From Sedimentisphaerales bacterium (GTDB lineage: Bacteria; Planctomycetota; Phycisphaerae; Sedimentisphaerales; Anaerobacaceae): 40,423 nt of DNA. Numbering within the stretch: the stretch's first letter is position 1; each line of letters starts with the position of its first letter. The position numbers and the translations under genes were made by a program. The DNA is taken from contig JAFGLV010000110.1 in NCBI GenBank assembly GCA_016927855.1, positions 1 to 40,423 on the forward strand, written 5' to 3'. Of this stretch, positions 15,822-24,480 are shown piece after piece. The notes beneath the pieces are model-generated. The model was not told where the DNA came from. It made no database searches and saw only the letters and a program-made list of their open reading frames with translations.

Positions 15822-17591
15822 ATGACGAGAGTTCGCAAGGCAGGCTTGTGGGTGGCCATTCTGGGCCTGAGTCTGCCCTACGCCGGGTGCAGCACCAAGA
15901 CGCTCGACCCGACGCAGATCGGGCGGTTCCGTCCGACGCCGGCGGTCAACGTCATTCTCGATTCGCTGGGCGTGGCGGAGGAGGCGGCGCCGGCCTGGCA
16001 CGATGCCCAAGAGCCCCAGCCGAAGGACATCGTCGCGGTCAAGGGCGACTACATGCTGCGCGCCGGCGACCTGGTGCGCGTCACCATCTTCGAGCTGTAC
16101 CAGGACGGCCAGACGGTGACCAACGACTACATCATCTCCGAGACCGGCAAGATCTCGATTCCGGTCGTCAACGTGGTGCAGGCGGCGGGCCTGACCGAGA
16201 CGCAGTTGGAGGAGGAGATCAAGCAGATTCTCTCGCCCAACATCCTGAAGGAGCCGTCGGTGACGGTGACGTTGCTGAACTCGCAGCAGCGGACGTTCTC
16301 GATCCTGGGCAACGGCATCCCGGCGCCGGGTCGTTACCCGATCCCGCGGTACGACTTCCGGCTGACCGATGCGCTGGCGATGGCGCAGGGGCCGAACCAG
16401 TTCAACGTCAGCAACATCTATGTCACGCGGGCGGAGGACACGCTGGGCGGCGTGCCAGGGCAAGGGCCCTCGATGGAGGAGCTCGAGCTGATCACGCCGG
16501 AGTCGTCGAGGTCTTCGCCAGGGCGACGCATACCGAGTCCGGTCGCGCCGGAGCCGAGCGGTTCTGTCACGTCGGTGCGGCAGCGTGAGATTCCCGAGCC
16601 TTCCGAGCCGGCGGAGCGGTTCGAGCTGGAACGCGAGATGCTGGATCTGATCGCACCGTCGGCGCAGAGTGCGTGGCCGGCGACGGACAAGGTGGCCGGC
16701 GCGTCGCAGGTCGAGCCGGCGAAGTTTGCGGTCGATGTCCCCAAGCCAAAGGACAATGTCACTGCCCCGGCACGACGGCAGGTTGTGTCCGCGTCGGTGC
16801 TGCCCGAGGGGTTTCGGCTGCTGACAGACCCCGAACCGGTGCCGCCGAGCAGGATCAATCCGAACCAGATCGTGCAGTCGATGGCGGAGTTCGGCGACAC
16901 GAACCAGAGCCAGGGTGAGAACCAAGGCACGTCGACGTCTGCCGGCGAGGGCGAGCAGGTCGAGTGGGTTTTCCGCGATGGCCAGTGGGTGCCAATCACG
17001 GTGCGGCCGGGCCAAGTGCCGCCGACCGGTCTGGTGACACCGCCAACCGCGCGCGAGCTGCCCACGCTGCCGATGGAGGAGGAATGGGCCGAGGCGGTCC
17101 AGACGCGCCTGCTGAAGATTCCCGCCGACAAGCTGCTCAGCGGCGACCCGCGCTACAACATCGTCATCAAGCCCGGCGACACCATCCACGTGCCGGTCGA
17201 CGTCATCGGTGAGTTCTGGATCACCGGCAACGTCGTGCGCAGCGGCGCCGTCAACATGACGGGCCGGCCGATGAACCTCAAGCAAGCGATCGCAGCGGCC
17301 GGCGGGCTCGGGCCTCTGGCCTACCCGAAATACTGCGAGGTGATCCGCCGGATCGGCGAGAAGAAGGAGGAGATCGTCATGGTCGATCTGGACAAGATCG
17401 CCAGCGGCGAGCAGCCCGATTTCTTCATCAAGCCGCACGATTTGATCAACGTGGGAACGCATCCGACCTCGCGCTGGCGCGCGGTGCTGCGCAGTGCCTT
17501 CCGCGCCGCGTACGGATTCGCGTTCGTGTACGACCGGAACTTTGCGGATGCAGACTACGGCGATGGCTTCCGACTGCCGAGCTGGCTGTGA
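15822..17591 (+). CDS. polysaccharide export lipoprotein with SLBB domains (Wza-like)
   Basis: The protein has 589 residues. An N-terminal lipoprotein signal ends at LSLPYAGCS. A Poly_export domain follows (GDYMLRAGDLVRVTIFELYQDGQTVTNDYIISETGKISIP), then a first SLBB domain (SILGNGIPAPGRYPI). About 250 residues of Pro/Glu/Ser-rich linker, unusual for the family, lead to a second SLBB (GEFWITGNVVRSGAVNMTGRPMNLKQAIAAAGGL). It should form the outer-membrane exit for polymer. ATG 15822 is chosen because GAGGAG lies 10 bp upstream; the GTG at 15804 lacks a site. The exosortase gene begins 15 bp after its stop. Confidence 0.88.
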   Translation: MTRVRKAGLWVAILGLSLPYAGCSTKTLDPTQIGRFRPTPAVNVILDSLGVAEEAAPAWHDAQEPQPKDIVAVKGDYMLRAGDLVRVTIFELYQDGQTVTNDYIISETGKISIPVVNVVQAAGLTETQLEEEIKQILSPNILKEPSVTVTLLNSQQRTFSILGNGIPAPGRYPIPRYDFRLTDALAMAQGPNQFNVSNIYVTRAEDTLGGVPGQGPSMEELELITPESSRSSPGRRIPSPVAPEPSGSVTSVRQREIPEPSEPAERFELEREMLDLIAPSAQSAWPATDKVAGASQVEPAKFAVDVPKPKDNVTAPARRQVVSASVLPEGFRLLTDPEPVPPSRINPNQIVQSMAEFGDTNQSQGENQGTSTSAGEGEQVEWVFRDGQWVPITVRPGQVPPTGLVTPPTARELPTLPMEEEWAEAVQTRLLKIPADKLLSGDPRYNIVIKPGDTIHVPVDVIGEFWITGNVVRSGAVNMTGRPMNLKQAIAAAGGLGPLAYPKYCEVIRRIGEKKEEIVMVDLDKIASGEQPDFFIKPHDLINVGTHPTSRWRAVLRSAFRAAYGFAFVYDRNFADADYGDGFRLPSWL

Positions 17592-17606
17592 TGGAACTTC
17601 GGATGT

Positions 17607-18653
17607 ATGGTCGATAGGGTTGGCTCCACGATGGCCCAGGGACGGGCTGCCAGTGCGTCCGGGCCGGACCGAGGGTCGAGCCCGCTCGCAAGGTCTGCAT
17701 ACGTAAAGGCCGCGTTCATTGCGGTGCTGCTGGGGTTGCTCTTCCGTCACGAAATCACGCATATCGTTCGCCTCTGGACCACCGACCCGAGCTGGTCGCA
17801 CGGTTTCCTCATCCCCTTGTTCAGCCTCTACTTCCTCTATCGCCAACGCGCGGAGATTCTGGCGCTGCAGCACGTACGCGATCCGCTGGCTGAACTGCTG
17901 GCCGGCGGGCGACCGGCGCCGCTAACGCCGGGGCAGACGCGTCCCGACTACCTGGGGCTCGTCCTGCTGCTGGGCGTGCTCGCGTTCTATGCGTTCAACG
18001 TCGTCAGCCCCGCCGGCTACGCGTACTTTCGACCGCTCTCGCTGATCGCGGCCCTGGGCGCGGTGGTGTGGTTTCTGGGCGGGCGGCGCCTGCTCGTTCG
18101 CACGTGGCTGCCGATCGCGTTCCTGATCTTCGCGGTGCCTTTGCCGCGGCGCTACTACGTCGAGCTGACCATCCCCTTGCGCCGGATCGCGGCGACGACG
18201 GCGACGGCGCTGTTGAATTCGGTCGGCGGCATCGAGGCGCATGTCAACGGCGTGGTCATCGACATCGCCTACCACGGCAGGCACCTGGAGCCGGCGTTGG
18301 ACGTCGAAGAGGCATGCAGCGGGATGCGCCTGCTCATGGCCTTTGCGGCGCTCGGAGTCGCGATGGCCTACCTGCACGAGCGTCGGTGGTGGCAGCGGCT
18401 CGTGCTGCTGGTCAGCACGGTTCCCATCGCGATTCTCTGCAACATCGTGCGCGTGACTGCTACTGGTTTCATCTACGTTCTCGTCGATCCGAAGTATGCG
18501 CAGGGTGTCTGGCACGATGCGCTCGGTTTGGCGATGTTACCGCTCGCTCTCGGTTTCTACGGGTTCCTGGCGTGGTTCATGTCGAGCCTGTTCGTGGACG
18601 AGACGCCGCGGCGCGAGGAGCACGTGATCGTCCGCACGAGGGTGGCGCGATGA
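17607..18653 (+). CDS. exosortase/archaeosortase-family transpeptidase
   Basis: This 348-residue protein has about eight membrane helices. The catalytic triad of the exosortase family is in place: Cys237 in VEEACSGMRLL, Arg282 in CNIVRVTATG and His303 in GVWHDALGLAMLPLALG. These membrane enzymes cut C-terminal sorting tails (PEP-CTERM and similar) from surface proteins. It directly follows the export lipoprotein and overlaps the EpsI-like gene (ATGA), the standard neighbourhood. No substrate with a matching tail is visible in the window, so the substrate lies elsewhere. I cannot assign a numbered exosortase class. Confidence 0.92.
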   Translation: MVDRVGSTMAQGRAASASGPDRGSSPLARSAYVKAAFIAVLLGLLFRHEITHIVRLWTTDPSWSHGFLIPLFSLYFLYRQRAEILALQHVRDPLAELLAGGRPAPLTPGQTRPDYLGLVLLLGVLAFYAFNVVSPAGYAYFRPLSLIAALGAVVWFLGGRRLLVRTWLPIAFLIFAVPLPRRYYVELTIPLRRIAATTATALLNSVGGIEAHVNGVVIDIAYHGRHLEPALDVEEACSGMRLLMAFAALGVAMAYLHERRWWQRLVLLVSTVPIAILCNIVRVTATGFIYVLVDPKYAQGVWHDALGLAMLPLALGFYGFLAWFMSSLFVDETPRREEHVIVRTRVAR

Positions 18654-19408
18654 CCGGCCCGACGCGAACCAATTCGACTTTTCTCCAGCCGGCATTCGTG
18701 ATCTGCGTCGCCGTGCTGACGATGGCAGTCGCGAGCATGTCCATCGCGACTCGCACGCTCGGCGTCTATCTGGAAAAAGAGCCGTTGCCGTTGCAGAAAT
18801 CGTTCGATCTGTTGGACGAATCAGCGCTGGCGCCCTACCGGGTCGTGAGCAAGCAGACCATCGACAACACGGAGGTGATCGAGTCGCTCGGCACGACCGA
18901 CTACATCCAGTGGGTGCTGGAAGACCCGAACGAGCCCGAGGCCAGCCCGGTGCGGCGGATGCTGCTCTTCGTGACATACTACCCGACGCCCGACCGCGTG
19001 CCCCACGTGCCGGAGGAGTGTTATACCGGCAGCGGTTATCCCCGTCTGGAAACCGAGGACGTCAGACTCCTGACGGGCCCAGGCAGCCAGACGCGCAGCA
19101 TTCCGGCGCGCTACCTGCTCTTCGGCAGCTCAGGCCGGGAGGCGTTCCTCATGGCCGGCAGGTTCCCGGTGCTGTATTTCTTCCGCGTCAACGGGCGGTA
19201 CGAAGGCAAACGCGACGATGCCCGCGCGGCTTTGAATCAAAACATCTTTGGTAGGCATTCGTATTTCAGTAAGGTCGAGCTGGCCTTCAATCAGGCGTTG
19301 ACGGGGCCGACCCGCGAGCAGGCTATCGCGGCCACCGAGAGGCTCCTGAGCGTGGTTTTGCCTATCCTGGAGCGGGAGCACTGGCCATCGGCAGGTACAG
19401 AAGACTGA
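18650..19408 (+). CDS. EpsI-like exosortase-associated protein
   Basis: The 252-residue protein has one N-terminal membrane helix and an outer domain. Its motif TPDRVPHVPEECYTGSGY corresponds to the conserved His-Cys region of the EpsI/DUF3485 partner of exosortases. Start and stop overlap the exosortase gene as ATGA, so translation is coupled. In other systems the partner is fused to or encoded next to the exosortase and is needed for processing, though its chemistry is not known. ORF frames extending upstream to 18068 are antisense or out-of-frame artefacts of the exosortase gene. Confidence 0.85.
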   Translation: MTGPTRTNSTFLQPAFVICVAVLTMAVASMSIATRTLGVYLEKEPLPLQKSFDLLDESALAPYRVVSKQTIDNTEVIESLGTTDYIQWVLEDPNEPEASPVRRMLLFVTYYPTPDRVPHVPEECYTGSGYPRLETEDVRLLTGPGSQTRSIPARYLLFGSSGREAFLMAGRFPVLYFFRVNGRYEGKRDDARAALNQNIFGRHSYFSKVELAFNQALTGPTREQAIAATERLLSVVLPILEREHWPSAGTED

Positions 19409-19469
19409 TACAGGGCCTCCCTTTCGCCGTGCAGGCTGGAATGTGAATAGCTGAAAACAGGAGAAATTG

Positions 19470-22400
19470 ATGGCGAGAAGACGCCTGAACCGGAAGGTCG
19501 CCTTGATCGGCACGGCGGTGTTCGTCGCTCTGGGACTGCTGGCAGTCGTGGTGCTTCTGTCGGGCACGCACGACCCGGCCCAGCTCATCGCGGATGGCGA
19601 CGCAGCCTTCGCCGCCAGGCAGTACGAATCCGCACGCGACAACTATGCCAAGGCCTTCGAGGCGAGCGACTCGCTGGGCCAGAAAATCGACCTGCTCTTC
19701 AAGCTGTCGGACGTGTACCAGGCGCTGGGCGACTGGCGCCGCGTGCTGGCCTGCTGGGAACAGGTCATCGTGTCGGACCCGAAGAACCTGCCGGCCCGGC
19801 TCGGACGGCTCAAGCACGCTTACATCCTGGCCGACAGCCTCAGCGAGTTTGGCCGGGACGTCGATCGCTACTGGAAAGACGTATCGGACCAGGCGACGCA
19901 ACTGATCGGTCAGGCCGGCGACGAGGGTTGGCTGGCCCAGGACAAGACCGCGTGGGAGCCGAGCTTCGGCGTCGCCGAGCCTCCCGGTTGGGACAGTGGC
20001 ATCAATGCGATCGGGCCGTATCTGTATTTCCTCAAAGGGCGAGCGGCATATGAGTTGGCGCGCATGGGTGCAGTCACCGCGCCGGAGCGGTCGCTTGAAG
20101 AAGCCAAGACTGATCTGGACCGGTCGAGACAGCTTGATCCCAACCATGCCGCGGTCTATCGGTATCTGGCTGCCGTCTACCTGGAGACGGCGCAAATCGC
20201 GGCCTCGCGAGCCAACCTCGATGGGCGGCAGACGGCCATCCAGGCGGCCGAAGCGGTTCTTGCCGAAGGCGTTGCCGCGACGCCGGAAGCGCCCGGCGCC
20301 CATATCAACGTGCTGGCGCGAAAGCTCACCCTGGCGCAGGACGGCAGCCTTGCCGAGGCGCGCGCCAGGATGAAAGCCCTGGAACCGGAGTACCAGGCGC
20401 TCACGGAGAGATTTCCCGGTTCCGCCGAGGCGCAGGGGGCGCTGGCGGAATTCTATTCTTACTGTGCAGCCAGTGTGCGCTTCGAGGACGGTCGCGAGCC
20501 GCTCGACCGAGCCATCGCGGCCGCTCAGAAGGCTGCTGCTCTCGACCCGGCGACGGTCAAGTACGCGCGCTTCGCGGCCACCCTGCACTACCGCCGGTCT
20601 TCTCTGTGTGGCGATCAGGCGGCGCTGCGTAAAGCGATCGATCTGGCCGAAGCGACCCTGGCCCGGCCGGAGATTCAGGATACGCCCGGCCCGCGCCACT
20701 ACGCGGTTCTGGCGGAAAGGCTCTCGCTCTGCTCCCTGCTGGCGACCTGTTGTGTCGAGCGTGTGCTCGCGCTGCCACAGTCCGCTTCCGAGCGTGCCGA
20801 CTTTCTGGTCAAGGCCGAGGGTGCGGTCCACGAGATCGGGCAGATCCAAGGTACGGCGGACAATCCCCAAGCCGTCAAGTGGCAGGGCATGCTGGAGCTG
20901 GCTCGCGACAACACCGACAGCGCGATCCGGAGCTTGTACGCGGCCTACGAGCAAATCGGCGCCACCAGTGCCACCGACGAGGTGGATGCACTACTGTCCT
21001 ACACGTTGGGCAAGGCCTTCGAGGATACTTCCGAGGTCGGTGCCGCGATCGAGTTCTTCGAATCGGCGCTGCGCGCCGGGATCGCGACCGCGCGGCCCGA
21101 GGCGCTGCTGGATTATGGTAGAACGTTGCTGCGCGCCGGCCTTTACGATGCCGCTCTGAACGCGGTCAACAGCTTCGACGACCGATTCGGCGCGACGACG
21201 CGCAGCCGGCAGCTTCGCGTCCGCACGCTGATCGCTAACGGCCATCTGACCGAGGCCGAAGAGAACCTGGCCGGCCTCGATCCGGCCGACCCCAATACCA
21301 TGCGCGTACACCTGTCACTGCTGGGCGCCCAGGCGGTGCAGTTGCAGGAGGCGATTCAGCGCGCCGGATCGCGCGCCCCTTCAGCCGACGGTGCCGACCA
21401 GAGCGTCGCTGCCATGAAGGCCGAGCTGCTGGGCTATCGCAAGCGTCAGGCCCAGCTCGCCGGACAGTTATGGCAACGGGAGGTGGACGTCAGTCAGCAG
21501 GAACATCTGGCGCTCTTGTGCGAGACACTGATCGAAGGGCGTCAGATCGCGTTGGCGCGGGACATCGTCAAGACGTTTCTGACTCGCTTGCCCAACAGTC
21601 CGGTAGCCTTGTTCTACCAGGAGCTGCTGTCTGAGCCGGATCCCGGCGCGTGCTCGTCGTCTCGACGACAGGAGCTGAGGCTCCAGGCGATCGGCCATAT
21701 CGCGGACTCCGCGGCGCGCGCCATGGCCCTGGCGGGTTTCTATCAGGAGAACGACCGGCTCGACGAAGCCATTGCCGAGTGGCGCAAGGTCCTGGACGCC
21801 ACGACATCCGCCCAGGGTCAAGGCGAAGCGGTTTTCCTGGACAGCAAGCAGTTGAGCCCGCGCCAGGCGGCGGCCGGCCGGCTCTTCGACGTTGCCTGCT
21901 ACCGAGAGGATTGGCCTCTGGCCGAGGAGGTGGTCAAACAGGCCAGGACGGACAACCTCGACGGCTGCGCGGGTCATCTCTTTGCCGGCCGTCTGGCCTT
22001 CGCGCGCGGCCGGCAGACAGAGGCGCTGGCGGAGTTGGATGAGTGCCTGCGGCGGCGGCCGGTCTTTTCCTACGGCTACATGCTTCGTGGTAACATTCAC
22101 GCGCAGGCCGGCAACGAGCGCGCCGCGATCGAGGACGCCCGCACGGCATCGAACCTCAACCCGATCGATCCGGTCATCGCCAAGGCGCTGACCAATGCCT
22201 TGCTGGTCCGCAACCATCGCCAGGGCGCCGGTGTCTCAGAGGCCCAAAGCCTGGAGGCGAAGCGCGCGTTGGAGCACGCGATTCGATTGAACCCGCGTGA
22301 CACGCAGGTGCTGATGGCCTACGCCGATTTGATCGGGGACAGCGAGCCGCTCAAGGCGCTGGCGATTCGCCAGACGATCCAGGCCAATGCGCCCACCCTG

Positions 22401-24404
22401 GCCAACGCGGTCATGCTGGGCAGACTGGCCACCGGCGCCGCTCTGAAGGAGACGGATGACGCCAGAAGGCAAGCGCTGTTTGCGATGGCGGAAACCGCCT
22501 TCGAGCAGGGTCGCCGGATGGAGCCGTCCAACGCGCTGCTGTTGGAAAGCTATGCGGAGTACTACCGCGCCCGAGGCCAGAACGACAAGGCCAGGCAACT
22601 GCTGGTCGAGTCGCAGGACGGCCGCCTCCTGTGGCGGCACTACTTCCGTCTCGGTCGATACGAAGAGGCGCGGCAGCTTCTCGAACCGATGCTCGACGAC
22701 CCGGCGCTGCGGACCGATGCGTTGAAGGGGCTCGTCCTGATCGCTGAAGCCACGCGCGACCGACAGGCGGTCAAGACGTACGCCGAGCAACTGCTGGCGC
22801 TCGAAGACACCGTCACGAACCGGCTGGCCCAGATTCGCGCGTACCTGGACGCCGGACTGGTGCAGGACGCCAAGCACCGGTTGCAGAGTCTCAAGGAGCG
22901 CTACCCCGACGATGCTCACCTCGGGCTGCTGGAGGCGCTGTTGGCCAAGCGTCAGGGACAGGTCAAGCGCGCGCTGGAACTGGCCAACCGGAACCTGGAG
23001 ACAAACCAGCAGGACGCCTTGGCCTGGCGCCTGCGTGGCGAGATCTGCGTGCTGACCGGCGCGTTCGATCAGGCGGTCACCAACTTCACGAAGAGCCGTG
23101 CGCTGGAGGACGACCCGGCCACGACCGTCGCCCTGGCGAAGGCGTATCTCTGGGCCGGCAGAGATGACGAGGCGGTCAACGAATTGAAGGCAGCTCTGGA
23201 AGCACCGGCAGTGCCTGGGGAGGCGTTCACGCTGCTGGAGAGCATCTACCGGAGACTGGGACGCGAGGAGTCCCTGCGCCAGTTCTATGCCGATACGCTC
23301 GCTCGACTGCCCGGCAGTATTCCGTGGCGGCTCCGCGCGGGCGCTTTCGCTATCGAGCAACGTGACTTTGGCAGGGCGCGCGAGCTGTATGAGAAGGCCT
23401 ATCGGCTCAGGCAGGAGCAGTTGGCGGCGGTCCCGGGCGGCGCGCGAGACGCGCAGTACGGCGCGGCGCTGGACGGCTACCTGCACGCCTTGATTCTCAG
23501 TGCCGCTGCGCCGGATGGCGCGTCGCGTTCCGAGTCGTTGGACCAGATCCAGCAGGAGGGGGCTCGCCACCTCGAGACGCCGTACGCGGCCGTGGCGCTG
23601 TGCCGCATGGCGGAGGCGAAGAAGGCGCAAGGGGATGCGGAGGCGGCCAGGGACTACTGCCGCAAGGCGATCGACCGGGTGTACGACGACGAGATGCTGG
23701 CGGCTGAGGTTCTGTCACGCGTTTGCTCCATGTGGTCCGCCGAGGAGGTTTCCAATTACTGGCGTCAACGGCTGGAGGCCGATCCGTCTGCGTTGACCGC
23801 GAATCTGATGATGTCGCATCTCGCTCGGGTGCGGGAGGACTATGGCGACTCTGTCGATTGTATGGACAGGTGCATTGCCTTGTGCGTTCCGCAGAGCCAG
23901 GACCAGAGCGCGTACCTGCAGCGGAAGGGGGACCTTTTGGTCGCGGCGTATCGTCGGACTTCCGATAAACAGTATCTCCGGTGGGCTATCGACGTTTACG
24001 AAAGTCTCGCTACCCGAATGCCGACAAACAGCAGTGTTCTGAACAACCTGGCCTATCTGTTGGCGCAGGACGACAGGGACCTGGACCGCGCGCTGGAATA
24101 CGCCGGGAAGGTGCTAGCGGTCGATCCGGATAACGCGATCTATCTGGATACGTATGCCTATGTGCTGCACAAGAACGGCAGGAACGTCGAAGCCGACGAG
24201 GCGATCGTGGCGGCCGTTCAGCAGTATGAGCTTGTGGGGACACCGCCGGCAGCGGTGTACGAGCACTGGGGTATGATACGAGAAGCGCTGGGTGAGAAGG
24301 ACAAGGCGCTGGCGGCTTATCGCCAGGCGTTGCAGGTCGCCGGTGAGACCGCGTCCGATGCCGTCAGAGAGCGGATTCGCCTGGCCGTGGAGCGGTTGCC
24401 CTAG
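19470..24404 (+). CDS. very large TPR-repeat membrane protein of the EPS locus
   Basis: The 1644-residue protein starts with Lys/Arg and a single membrane anchor (VALIGTAVFVALGLLAVVVLLSG). The rest is tetratricopeptide repeats, clear examples being AIEFFESALRAG, ALELANRNLETNQQDALAWRLRGE and DLDRALEYAGKVLAVDPDNAIYLDTYAYVLHKNG. It is much longer than the usual exosortase-linked TPR protein (about 900 residues). It probably scaffolds the polysaccharide-export machinery at the membrane. ATG 19470 follows AGGAGA by 6 bp; TTG 19467 is the alternative. It ends 76 bp before the Wzz/BY-kinase gene. Confidence 0.85.
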   Translation: MARRRLNRKVALIGTAVFVALGLLAVVVLLSGTHDPAQLIADGDAAFAARQYESARDNYAKAFEASDSLGQKIDLLFKLSDVYQALGDWRRVLACWEQVIVSDPKNLPARLGRLKHAYILADSLSEFGRDVDRYWKDVSDQATQLIGQAGDEGWLAQDKTAWEPSFGVAEPPGWDSGINAIGPYLYFLKGRAAYELARMGAVTAPERSLEEAKTDLDRSRQLDPNHAAVYRYLAAVYLETAQIAASRANLDGRQTAIQAAEAVLAEGVAATPEAPGAHINVLARKLTLAQDGSLAEARARMKALEPEYQALTERFPGSAEAQGALAEFYSYCAASVRFEDGREPLDRAIAAAQKAAALDPATVKYARFAATLHYRRSSLCGDQAALRKAIDLAEATLARPEIQDTPGPRHYAVLAERLSLCSLLATCCVERVLALPQSASERADFLVKAEGAVHEIGQIQGTADNPQAVKWQGMLELARDNTDSAIRSLYAAYEQIGATSATDEVDALLSYTLGKAFEDTSEVGAAIEFFESALRAGIATARPEALLDYGRTLLRAGLYDAALNAVNSFDDRFGATTRSRQLRVRTLIANGHLTEAEENLAGLDPADPNTMRVHLSLLGAQAVQLQEAIQRAGSRAPSADGADQSVAAMKAELLGYRKRQAQLAGQLWQREVDVSQQEHLALLCETLIEGRQIALARDIVKTFLTRLPNSPVALFYQELLSEPDPGACSSSRRQELRLQAIGHIADSAARAMALAGFYQENDRLDEAIAEWRKVLDATTSAQGQGEAVFLDSKQLSPRQAAAGRLFDVACYREDWPLAEEVVKQARTDNLDGCAGHLFAGRLAFARGRQTEALAELDECLRRRPVFSYGYMLRGNIHAQAGNERAAIEDARTASNLNPIDPVIAKALTNALLVRNHRQGAGVSEAQSLEAKRALEHAIRLNPRDTQVLMAYADLIGDSEPLKALAIRQTIQANAPTLANAVMLGRLATGAALKETDDARRQALFAMAETAFEQGRRMEPSNALLLESYAEYYRARGQNDKARQLLVESQDGRLLWRHYFRLGRYEEARQLLEPMLDDPALRTDALKGLVLIAEATRDRQAVKTYAEQLLALEDTVTNRLAQIRAYLDAGLVQDAKHRLQSLKERYPDDAHLGLLEALLAKRQGQVKRALELANRNLETNQQDALAWRLRGEICVLTGAFDQAVTNFTKSRALEDDPATTVALAKAYLWAGRDDEAVNELKAALEAPAVPGEAFTLLESIYRRLGREESLRQFYADTLARLPGSIPWRLRAGAFAIEQRDFGRARELYEKAYRLRQEQLAAVPGGARDAQYGAALDGYLHALILSAAAPDGASRSESLDQIQQEGARHLETPYAAVALCRMAEAKKAQGDAEAARDYCRKAIDRVYDDEMLAAEVLSRVCSMWSAEEVSNYWRQRLEADPSALTANLMMSHLARVREDYGDSVDCMDRCIALCVPQSQDQSAYLQRKGDLLVAAYRRTSDKQYLRWAIDVYESLATRMPTNSSVLNNLAYLLAQDDRDLDRALEYAGKVLAVDPDNAIYLDTYAYVLHKNGRNVEADEAIVAAVQQYELVGTPPAAVYEHWGMIREALGEKDKALAAYRQALQVAGETASDAVRERIRLAVERLP

Positions 24405-24480
24405 TGCCGGCGACAAGCGTTAAGCGTTCCGCATCCTTGCATGCGATAAGGCAGATGGATGCGAATCGGAGAGTGATACA

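Noticed and set aside
15756..17873. 705-codon antisense open frame over the export lipoprotein gene
   Set aside because: Arg/His/Asp-rich composition typical of antisense to GC-rich genes. No domain, no ribosome-binding site.
19362..20954. 530-codon antisense open frame in the TPR gene
   Set aside because: Shadow of the TPR gene; composition artefact.
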